A DNA stretch of 6,210 nucleotides from an uncultured Eubacteriales bacterium (lineage in GTDB: Bacteria > Bacillota_A > Clostridia > Oscillospirales > Oscillospiraceae): contig CATJRT010000450.1 in assembly GCA_949742895.1 (NCBI GenBank), forward strand, positions 1 through 6,210, given 5' to 3'. A model generated the notes under the pieces. It had not been told where the DNA came from, did no database searches, and was given only the letters and a program-made list of their open reading frames with translations. Below, in pieces: positions 1 through 4,891 of this stretch. A program made the position numbers and the translations under genes. Numbering within the stretch: the stretch's first letter is position 1; every line of letters begins with the position of its first letter.

Positions 1-1
1 C

Positions 2-535
2 GGTGACCTGGAGCCCAGCACATCGGCCCCGGCAGCGAGCGCCGGGCCGCAGATCAGCGACACCACCAAGCCGGAGCTACCCGTGGACGCCACCCCGGAC
101 ACCTTCTCCCCCGACGACATGGAGGCTGTCATGCTGGCGAAGACCATGTATGCGGAGGCCAACGTCCTGCGCTGGTATGGGGACCAATTCGGCATGAGCT
201 ACAAGGCCCGGCAGGCCGCCGTCGCCTGGGTAGCCCTCAACCGGGTGGACGCCGGTGGCTTTGGTGAAGACCTGTATGATGTCCTGACCCGGCCCAACCA
301 ATTCGCGTATGACCCGGACGCCCCTGTCACCGATGAGCTGCTGGAGCTGGCCTGGGATGTCCTGCATCGCTGGTGGGCTGAGAAGGACGGGGAGACGGAC
401 GTGGGCCGCACCATCCCAGCCGATTACCTGTACTTCGAGGGAGACGGCAAAGAAAACTACTTCCGCAAGGAATACCAAGGAGATGGGGCCATGTGGGACT
501 GGAGCCTACCAGACCCCTACAAGGAGGGCCAATGA
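2..535 (+). CDS. SleB-like cell wall hydrolase (Hydrolase_2 family), 5' end outside window
   Basis: The frame is open from base 2 with no stop, so the gene starts upstream; the GTG at 83 is internal rather than the likely start. The visible 177 residues begin with about 37 residues rich in Pro, Ala, Ser and Thr, which look like a linker. A domain resembling Hydrolase_2 (SleB/CwlJ peptidoglycan hydrolases) follows from about residue 38: a segment ending MYAEAN (Glu52 is the candidate catalytic acid, as in the family's YGEA motif), then QAAVAWVALNRV, a DVLTRPNQF motif and an aromatic C-terminal YFEGDGKENYF. In this family the enzyme cleaves peptidoglycan glycan strands. The linker suggests another domain upstream. 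The stop overlaps the next start in an ATGA, so the two are probably translationally coupled. In a phage it could serve lysis or entry, but the neighbours are early-type genes, so its role here is unclear. Family assignment is fairly sure; activity is inferred. Confidence 0.72.
   Translation, partial: GDLEPSTSAPAASAGPQISDTTKPELPVDATPDTFSPDDMEAVMLAKTMYAEANVLRWYGDQFGMSYKARQAAVAWVALNRVDAGGFGEDLYDVLTRPNQFAYDPDAPVTDELLELAWDVLHRWWAEKDGETDVGRTIPADYLYFEGDGKENYFRKEYQGDGAMWDWSLPDPYKEGQ
521..528 (+). promoter_or_regulatory. Ribosome binding site deciding the 532 start
   Basis: AAGGAGGG lies 3 bases before the ATG at 532, inside the 3' end of the hydrolase gene. It favours 532 over the upstream in-frame codon at 493, which has no comparable site and would add 13 residues read through hydrolase coding sequence. 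Confidence 0.7.
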
Positions 536-753
536 AAAAAGGCGGAGAAATCAAAATCAACCTGGATTTTATACCCGAGACAATCCAGGCAGAGATCAAA
601 GAAAGGATTCTTTCCGGTGTTTGCCCGTATTGCTTCGGGAGCGGCAGAGTAAAGGTCATGCAGAATTACATGACCTATGATGCCGGGACTATCCGTGGTC
701 CAGACACCTACATTAGTTGCCCATTTTGCAACGGAACAGGAAGGAGGAAATAA
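532..753 (+). CDS. Small DnaJ-type zinc-finger protein (two CxxCxGxG motifs)
   Basis: A 73-residue protein with two CxxCxGxG motifs, CPYCFGSG at residues 31-38 and CPFCNGTG at 63-70, separated by a stretch rich in Tyr and Thr. DnaJ has four such motifs binding two zinc ions; this has two, enough for one zinc. There is no J domain. The N-terminal 30 residues are charged and probably helical. Comparable half-DnaJ zinc domains occur in small regulators such as anti-TRAP and in chaperone-like proteins, so a protein- or RNA-binding role is possible but unproven. The ATG sits in an ATGA overlap with the hydrolase stop. Base composition is lower in GC than the flanks (26 of 60 bases in 541-600, hand-counted), hinting at a different origin. 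The zinc motif call is strong; the function is not known. Confidence 0.82.
   Translation: MKKGGEIKINLDFIPETIQAEIKERILSGVCPYCFGSGRVKVMQNYMTYDAGTIRGPDTYISCPFCNGTGRRK
741..748 (+). promoter_or_regulatory. Ribosome binding site deciding the 756 start
   Basis: AAGGAGGA with a 7-base spacer to the ATG at 756. It overlaps the last codons of the preceding gene. It favours 756 over the in-frame codon at 717, which would lie deep inside the upstream gene without a ribosome site. Confidence 0.75.
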
Positions 754-755
754 GT

Positions 756-1106
756 ATGGAATTTTGCAGAAAGCATGATTGTCCGATTACAGACTGCAAG
801 TACCACCAGAAGCGAGCTCCGTTTGGAATCGCCTATACTGCGCGGGATATGGACACGGGCTGCAAGCGCCTGGCCGATCACCTGGCCGAGGAGGCCGCCA
901 AGGAGGAGCGCATACAGAAGATGGACATGGGAACGGCCTATGTCATCTTCCAGAACATCGACGCCCCGGACATCTCCGATGAGGAGAAAGCGGCGGCCAT
1001 TTTCAAGGTCGTCAATATGGAGACGCACAACAGCGTCACGAAGGCTTCGATGCTCAAGGTGCTGCGGTGGCTGCTGGAGTTTTCCTTCGAGATAAAGGAG
1101 GGATGA
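756..1106 (+). CDS. Hypothetical Cys/His-rich prophage protein, 116 aa
   Basis: The N-terminus carries a compact Cys/His cluster (C4, H7, C9, C14, H17, with C36 later) that could bind one metal ion. Residues 40-56 are strongly charged and likely helical. Residues 58-116 form a second unit containing DEEKAAAIFKV, then METHNSVTK and an amphipathic LKVLRWLLEF helix. I recall similar C-terminal sequences as hypothetical proteins in clostridial prophages, but I know no assigned function. The start is fixed by AAGGAGGA at 741-748; the gap to the previous stop is 2 bases. Coding status is well supported by the ribosome site, tight spacing and composition. Metal binding is inferred only from the Cys/His spacing. 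Confidence 0.78.
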   Translation: MEFCRKHDCPITDCKYHQKRAPFGIAYTARDMDTGCKRLADHLAEEAAKEERIQKMDMGTAYVIFQNIDAPDISDEEKAAAIFKVVNMETHNSVTKASMLKVLRWLLEFSFEIKEG

Positions 1107-1109
1107 CCG

Positions 1110-1298
1110 GTGGAAAAAGGCCGTATGCGCCGGTGCAAAAATTTCAACTGCGACCACCTCCATGGTCATTACTGCTGCACCGACTGCGAACAGCGGGCCA
1201 CCTGTAAGAATCCCTGCCTGAACGACCCGAGCCGGTGCGGTCTGGAGGACACAGAGCCGGTGAAGCCGAGCCGGTGGAATAGGAGGCGGTCCCCATGA
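1110..1298 (+). CDS. Small Cys-rich hypothetical protein, 62 aa
   Basis: GTG start preceded by AAGGAGGG at 1095-1102 with a 7-base spacer, 3 bases after the previous stop. The product has eight Cys (9, 14, 22, 23, 26, 32, 36, 43) and three His (16, 18, 20) within its first 43 residues, including YCCTDCEQR and CLNDPSRCGL. This density suggests one or two structural zinc sites; there is no signal peptide, so disulfides are unlikely. The last 19 residues are low-complexity and basic (ending SRWNRRRSP) and coincide with a short repeated DNA word, so the tail may be a recent extension. The stop overlaps the next start in ATGA. I recall the Cys-rich core from gut clostridial prophages, with no known role. 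Confidence 0.75.
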   Translation: MEKGRMRRCKNFNCDHLHGHYCCTDCEQRATCKNPCLNDPSRCGLEDTEPVKPSRWNRRRSP

Positions 1299-1498
1299 GT
1301 GACAGCGACATCTTCACCATCCCGGCCCGGCGGTGTAAGCGCTGCGGCGGCCTCCTTACCAGCAATCAGGCGTTGCGGGACGGCTATGGCCCCTGCTGCC
1401 TGCGGAAGATCAGGCAGGAAGCGAGGGCTAAGGAGGAGGCCAAGAATCAGTACAGTTTGTTCCCTCCAGAGCCGGAGGGGGCAGAGAGGAGCGACTAA
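1295..1498 (+). CDS. DUF6011-like zinc protein with possible clamp-binding tail, 67 aa
   Basis: AGGAGG at 1281-1286 precedes the ATG with an 8-base spacer, and the start overlaps the upstream stop as ATGA. Residues 11-38 fit the DUF6011 pattern: CKRCGGLLT (C14, C17), then a GYGPCCLRK motif (C34, C35), expected to form a single treble-clef or zinc-ribbon fold. A charged helix follows at residues 39-50. Residues 52-56 read QYSLF, close to the bacterial sliding-clamp binding consensus QL(S/D)LF, on a tail that looks disordered. DUF6011 proteins are common in phages and mobile elements, with no settled function. If the clamp motif is real, the protein would dock on the DnaN clamp. The zinc fold is likely; clamp binding is inference. 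Confidence 0.8.
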   Translation: MSDSDIFTIPARRCKRCGGLLTSNQALRDGYGPCCLRKIRQEARAKEEAKNQYSLFPPEPEGAERSD

Positions 1499-1501
1499 CC
1501 C

Positions 1502-2518
1502 ATGAACCTACACAAAACCAAGATTGACTGGTGCTCCCACACCTGGAATCCAGTCACGGGCTGTCTTCACGGCTGCGAATATTGCTACGCCCGGCGGACC
1601 ACCCAGCGCTTTGCCCCGCATCCCTGCGAGCGGCCCGGCGTGGCGCCGCTGGAGATACTGCCCAAGGGGTCCGGCTGCTTCTACGATGAGGAGCCGACCA
1701 AGCTCTACGATGAGACGGGGAAGTATGTCAGGACCACCCCCTATCCGGCGGGCTTCGCGCCCACCTTCCACCCCTACACTCTGGACTACCCGGCCAAGCG
1801 GGAAATCCCGTCTACGGTCTTTGTCTCCAGCATGGGGGACCTGTTCGGGGAATGGGTCCCGGACATCTGGATAGAGGACGTCTTTGCTGCCTGCAAGCGG
1901 GCCCCTCAGCATACCTACCTGTTCCTCACCAAGAATCCCAAGCGGTACATAGAGCTGGCCCGGTATGGGAAGCTCCCGGAAGTGCCGCAGTACAAGAACT
2001 TCTGGTACGGGACCACGATCACCACCCCGGATATGCCCTTCTTTTTCTGCGAGGAGGCGAACATATTCCTGAGCATCGAGCCCCTACTCGCCCCATTCCG
2101 CAAGGAGGACTACATCGACACGCTGGATGATGTGGGCTGGATAATCATAGGGGCCATGACCGGGCCCGGCAGCAGGGACCATCAGCCGAAGCGGGAATGG
2201 GTGGAGGACATCGTGAAGACCGCCCGGGAGGCGGGCGTCCCCATCTTCATGAAGAAGAACCTGGCCCCGGTGTGGGGCGATGATCTCATCCAGGAGTTTC
2301 CGGCCAGTATGCCCAAGCCGCAAGAGGGTCGGAACCAGCTCCCCCGATGCCGGGAGTGCGAATACGCTACTGCCAAGCTCCAGGGGAAGCGCGGGACTGG
2401 ATACGACTGCGAAATCGGCTGGGAGGCCGCAGGATATGACGACCGAGGGGCGCGACACGTCCCCGCACACCAGGCGAGGACATCCCCGCCCTGGTGTCCA
2501 AAGAGAAAGGAAACGTAG
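1502..2518 (+). CDS. DUF5131 / phage Gp37-Gp68 family protein, radical-SAM-like
   Basis: A 338-residue protein opening with KIDWCSHTWNPVTGC and the CxxxCxxC triad C21, C25, C28, the arrangement that binds a [4Fe-4S] cluster in radical SAM enzymes. Family hallmarks follow in order: FVSSMGDLFGEWVP (about 107-120), HTYLFLTKNPKRY (137-149), WYGTTITT (168-175), LSIEPLL (190-196) and GWIIIGAMTGPGSR (212-225). These match the phage Gp37/Gp68 family, whose reaction is not established. Beyond about residue 275 there is an extra tail with C283, C286, C303 and C332, a possible zinc-binding module. AGAGGAG at 1485-1491 lies 10 bases before the ATG; the gap upstream is 3 bases. The PP-loop gene starts 3 bases after the stop, suggesting joint expression. 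The family call is strong; radical SAM chemistry is inferred from the motif. Confidence 0.9.
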   Translation: MNLHKTKIDWCSHTWNPVTGCLHGCEYCYARRTTQRFAPHPCERPGVAPLEILPKGSGCFYDEEPTKLYDETGKYVRTTPYPAGFAPTFHPYTLDYPAKREIPSTVFVSSMGDLFGEWVPDIWIEDVFAACKRAPQHTYLFLTKNPKRYIELARYGKLPEVPQYKNFWYGTTITTPDMPFFFCEEANIFLSIEPLLAPFRKEDYIDTLDDVGWIIIGAMTGPGSRDHQPKREWVEDIVKTAREAGVPIFMKKNLAPVWGDDLIQEFPASMPKPQEGRNQLPRCRECEYATAKLQGKRGTGYDCEIGWEAAGYDDRGARHVPAHQARTSPPWCPKRKET

Positions 2519-2521
2519 TTT

Positions 2522-3301
2522 GTGGACTACATTCTGAGCCTGTCATATGGGAAGGACAGTTTAGCTTGCTTGAGGGCTATTGAATTGCTGAAATGGCCGC
2601 TCACTAGGATTGTCACATCGGATGTATGGGCAACAGAAACTATTCCGGCAGATTTGCCGCCAATGGTAGAGTTTAAGGCCAAAGCGGACGTCATCATTAA
2701 AGAGCGCTGGGGCATTGAGGTTGAACACAGTCGAGGACGTCTTACTTATGAACAGGCGTTTTACAGGGTCAAGAAGAAAACTGCAAAGCATAGGGCTGGG
2801 ATGTATTATGGATGGCCGTTTTCTGTAAAGGGAGCATGGTGTAACAGTGATGTGAAGATGCCGCCCCTTGACAAGATTGAACGTGGAAACATTGTCTATG
2901 TTGGTATTGCTGTTGATGAACCAGACCGTTTTCACACCTTGACAGAAACAAAACTTAGCCCGTTAAAAGAGGCTGAATGGACAGAAGACGATTGCTGCCG
3001 CTGGTGCGAAGAAAACGACTTGCTATCCCCGATTTACACCACGGCCACGCGAGGCGGGTGCTGGTTTTGCCATAACCAGAGTGTCCAGCAGCTCCGCCTT
3101 TTGCGTATGAATTACCCGGAATATTGGGCCTTGATGCTCAAATGGGACAGCGACAGCCCCGTAACATTTCACGCAGATGGACACACGGTCCACGATTTTG
3201 AGCTGCGTTTTCGGTTGGAGGATGAAGGGTTTTTGTTCCCGGAAGATCGAAATTTCCGCTGGGATATGCTGGATCGAGAACTTAATCTCAGGCTTTTTTA
3301 G
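2522..3301 (+). CDS. PAPS-reductase-family PP-loop ATPase (adenine nucleotide alpha hydrolase)
   Basis: A 259-residue protein with the PP-loop motif SYGKDS at residues 8-13 (the usual form is SGGxDS; Tyr replaces the first Gly). It has a VGIAVDEPDRF segment at 127-137, like the family's substrate-binding Gly-x-Arg/Asp-Glu region, and PLKEAEWTEDD at 147-157, resembling the PL..WTE.DV motif of PAPS reductases and sulfurtransferases. Cysteines sit at C107, C158, C159, C162 and in GGCWFC (C180, C183), possibly binding an Fe-S cluster or zinc. Such enzymes activate substrates by adenylation, for sulfate reduction, tRNA thiolation or DNA phosphorothioation; the substrate here is unknown. GTG start with AAAGG at 2506-2510. 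The gene is lower in GC than its neighbours (28/60 in 2581-2640, 25/60 in 2881-2940, against 39/60 in 4561-4620, hand-counted), suggesting separate acquisition. It has no visible promoter of its own. Confidence 0.88.
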   Translation: MDYILSLSYGKDSLACLRAIELLKWPLTRIVTSDVWATETIPADLPPMVEFKAKADVIIKERWGIEVEHSRGRLTYEQAFYRVKKKTAKHRAGMYYGWPFSVKGAWCNSDVKMPPLDKIERGNIVYVGIAVDEPDRFHTLTETKLSPLKEAEWTEDDCCRWCEENDLLSPIYTTATRGGCWFCHNQSVQQLRLLRMNYPEYWALMLKWDSDSPVTFHADGHTVHDFELRFRLEDEGFLFPEDRNFRWDMLDRELNLRLF

Positions 3302-3303
3302 GT

Positions 3304-3311
3304 GAAAGGAG
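3304..3311 (+). promoter_or_regulatory. Ribosome binding site for the 3318 gene
   Basis: GAAAGGAG lies 6 bases before the GTG at 3318, in the 16-base gap after the PP-loop gene, the largest gap in the window. It selects this GTG over the out-of-frame GTG at 3311. Confidence 0.65.
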
Positions 3312-3317
3312 TGAACA

Positions 3318-3584
3318 GTGAAAAAACGCAACTGTCGGAAAACCAACATTGAGCGCGAACAGCACGACCGGGCAACTCGCATCCGCAGGATGACGGATGC
3401 CCAGCTCTGTCAGTTCATAGACGACCTGGAGGCCGGGAACCGCCCGGCAGCCCCCAACAAGACCGAGATCATCGAGCAATTCCTTGACGACCTGGCTATC
3501 CGGTCCGATACCGGGCTGCGGGTGAGCGACGCCACCATCCGCAAGATCAGGCAGATCGCCAACGACCGGGGGTATATTCAGTGA
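3318..3584 (+). CDS. Small helical hypothetical protein, 88 aa
   Basis: GTG start with a good ribosome site at 3304-3311. The first 25 residues are strongly basic and Arg-rich, followed by MTDAQLCQFIDDLEAG and a second helical, acidic segment (EIIEQFLDDLA). The C-terminus has VSDATIRKIRQIANDRGYI, which could be a short helix-turn-helix-like pair, but there is no convincing match to a DNA-binding family. No membrane segment or signal peptide. The stop overlaps the next GTG as GTGA. GC-rich composition returns here after the PP-loop gene. I do not recognise a function; coding status is well supported by context. Confidence 0.72.
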   Translation: MKKRNCRKTNIEREQHDRATRIRRMTDAQLCQFIDDLEAGNRPAAPNKTEIIEQFLDDLAIRSDTGLRVSDATIRKIRQIANDRGYIQ

Positions 3585-3919
3585 CCGAGCTGGAGCAATA
3601 CCGGGCGGATGAGGCGGCGGGACTGCTGCTTCGCCTCCCGGTCCCCCTGGGGGAAACCGTGTGGCGGGTCCGGGCAAATCCGGCCTGCCACTACGGCGTG
3701 AGGCAAGCAGAAATCTTCCTGTTTGGGAAGGTAGTGACACCGCGCCAGATCGTGGAGCCGGTCCCCTTCGCCCTGTCCATGCTGGACGCCTGGGGGAAGA
3801 CCGTCTTCCAGACTGAGCAAGAAGGGAGGAACAAGATCAACCGTGACACCGCAAGAGCGGGCCAAGCTGGCCCGAAAGTATCAGGGGAAGGTCAACCGGG
3901 CCCAGGGGGCCTTCTTTGA
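3581..3919 (+). CDS. Small prophage protein, 3' end probably frameshifted
   Basis: GTG start in a GTGA overlap with the preceding stop; the local ribosome site is weak (GGGGG region about 3568-3572), so translation is probably coupled. The product begins MTELEQYR and contains LPVPLGETVWRV, then WGKTVF at residues 71-76. This resembles a family of small clostridial-prophage proteins that I recall as beginning MTELE, with an LP..VGDTV segment and an (F/W)GKTVFLT ending just before the C-terminus. Residues 88-112 are read out of frame through recU and are Gly/Pro-rich, unlike the rest; the 77-base overlap with recU contrasts with the 4-base overlaps elsewhere. A one-base loss near 3817-3843 would explain the extended tail. 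Function is unknown. The gene is real for residues 1-87; the tail is doubtful. Confidence 0.66.
   Translation: MTELEQYRADEAAGLLLRLPVPLGETVWRVRANPACHYGVRQAEIFLFGKVVTPRQIVEPVPFALSMLDAWGKTVFQTEQEGRNKINRDTARAGQAGPKVSGEGQPGPGGLL
3824..3829 (+). promoter_or_regulatory. Probable ribosome binding site for recU, long spacer
   Basis: GGGAGG lies 13 bases before the GTG at 3843, longer than the 5-9 bases typical of this window. No other in-frame start lies nearer, and RecU homology starts soon after 3843, so this start is kept with some doubt. Confidence 0.5.
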
Positions 3920-4427
3920 ACGCATGATCGAGCAAGCCTGCGATTACTACCGGTCCCGGGGCATCGCGGACATCGAGAAGACCCCGGAACCCATGCAACC
4001 CACTAGGGACCTAGGCGGCGGGAAGTTTATCGCCCACTACACTGGAATGGCCCAGGCGGACTACAAAGGCTTCCTGATGGGAGGCCGCGCCGTCAACTTC
4101 GAGGCCAAGTATACCGACACCGGGCGCATGGCCCAGGACCGGGTAATGCCTCAGCAGGTGGAGCGCCTGGAGAGGGCCCACCGGTACGGCGCCCTAGCCT
4201 TTGTCCTGTGTTCCTTTGGATCTGTGGCCTTCTACCGCATCCCCTGGGAGGTATGGCGGAACATGAAGGCCCACTTCGGCCATAAGTACATAACGCCCCA
4301 GGAGGCCACCCCCTTTGAGGTCCGCATCGGCGGGCCGGGGGTGCCGATGTTCCTGGAGAAACTGGAAGAACCGGAAAAAGTGACGTTTTACCTCACAAAA
4401 GAGGAGAAATCGGAGGAAGGAGTATGA
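3843..4427 (+). CDS. recU: RecU-type Holliday junction resolvase
   Basis: A 194-residue protein with RecU motifs in order: NRAQGAFFERMIE at 18-30 (the family's RG..FE..I, with E26), then ADYKGFLMGGRAVNFEAKYT at 72-91. The latter matches DY.G...GR.IDFEAK.T of Bacillus subtilis RecU and supplies D73, E87 and K89 of the metal-dependent nuclease core. A Gln/Leu helix and GALAFVLCSF at 116-125 follow, then VAFYRIPWEVW at 128-138. RecU cuts four-way DNA junctions in recombination and repair; phage copies probably process replication or recombination intermediates. Length is near the roughly 200 residues of the host enzyme. The GTG start is inferred; it overlaps the upstream ORF by 77 bases, probably because that ORF is frameshifted. 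The stop overlaps the ASCH start as ATGA. Confidence 0.88.
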   Translation: MTPQERAKLARKYQGKVNRAQGAFFERMIEQACDYYRSRGIADIEKTPEPMQPTRDLGGGKFIAHYTGMAQADYKGFLMGGRAVNFEAKYTDTGRMAQDRVMPQQVERLERAHRYGALAFVLCSFGSVAFYRIPWEVWRNMKAHFGHKYITPQEATPFEVRIGGPGVPMFLEKLEEPEKVTFYLTKEEKSEEGV

Positions 4428-4891
4428 AAGCTATCACCATCTGGCAACCATGGGCCTCGCTGCTGGCCTGCGGCGGGAAGCGGTTTGAAACCCGGTCGTG
4501 GGCGACGGCCTATCGCGGGCCTATCGCAATCCACGCCGCCAAAAAGGACGTGATCGACGCCCTGCGTATGCTCCCCGTCCCCCTTGCCCTCAAGATGAAG
4601 GAGGTCATCGGGGCCGAGTGGAAGGACCTGCCCACCGGCGCGGTCATCGCCACCGCCACCCTGATCGGCTGCCATGAGATCGACCGCATCCAGGAAATGC
4701 GCTGCGCCCCGCAGGAAACGGGCTGCTGGGACTGCAACCGGCGCGGAACCTGGATTGACGCCTCCGACCAGGAGGTATCCTTTGGAGACTGGACCCCTGG
4801 CCGCTTCGCATGGGAGTTTGCCGATGTCAAGGCCATTACCCCGGTCCGGGTAGGTGGGCGGCAAGGCTTGTGGGACTGGAGGCGTACATGA
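4424..4891 (+). CDS. ASCH domain protein
   Basis: A 155-residue protein opening with MKAITIWQPWASLLACGGKR, then FETRSW at 21-26 and RGPIAIHAA at 31-39, the classic ASCH (PUA-like) signature W.PWA.L...G.K..E.R.W...RG...IHA. TGAVIATATLIGC (71-83) and a C-terminal GDWTPGRFAWEF with QGLWDW also fit. ASCH domains bind RNA or modified nucleosides, and some members are amidohydrolases of N4-acetylcytidine; which applies here cannot be told. The middle carries C94, C101 and C104, a small Cys-rich insertion seen between the conserved blocks. A double ribosome site (4412-4422) precedes the ATG, which overlaps the recU stop as ATGA. The domain call is strong. Confidence 0.88.
   Translation: MKAITIWQPWASLLACGGKRFETRSWATAYRGPIAIHAAKKDVIDALRMLPVPLALKMKEVIGAEWKDLPTGAVIATATLIGCHEIDRIQEMRCAPQETGCWDCNRRGTWIDASDQEVSFGDWTPGRFAWEFADVKAITPVRVGGRQGLWDWRRT
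4878..4882 (+). promoter_or_regulatory. Ribosome binding site deciding the 4888 start
   Basis: GGAGG with a 5-base spacer to the ATG at 4888. It favours 4888 over the in-frame codon at 4810, which would read 26 extra residues through ASCH coding sequence. Confidence 0.72.

Noticed and set aside
77..478. A 133-residue open frame on the - strand opposite the hydrolase
   Set aside because: It mirrors hydrolase codons; the + strand frame carries the conserved SleB-like motifs.
2160..2169. CCGGGCCCGG perfect palindrome
   Set aside because: Short, within the conserved Gly-Pro-Gly codons of the DUF5131 gene; expected by chance at this GC content.
2939..2967. TTGACA at 2939-2944 with a weak GTTAAA 17 bases later, as a promoter
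   Set aside because: It lies inside the PP-loop coding sequence, the -10 match is poor, and no gene starts shortly downstream.
2522..3301. PP-loop gene as part of a DndBCDE phosphorothioation system
   Set aside because: The fold is related to DndC, but no DndB, DndD, DndE or cysteine desulfurase lies in the window, and the protein is much shorter than DndC as I recall it.
3288..3740. A 150-residue open frame on the - strand
   Set aside because: It spans two + strand genes and their junction, is Pro/Gly-rich and has no motif; it reads as shadow.
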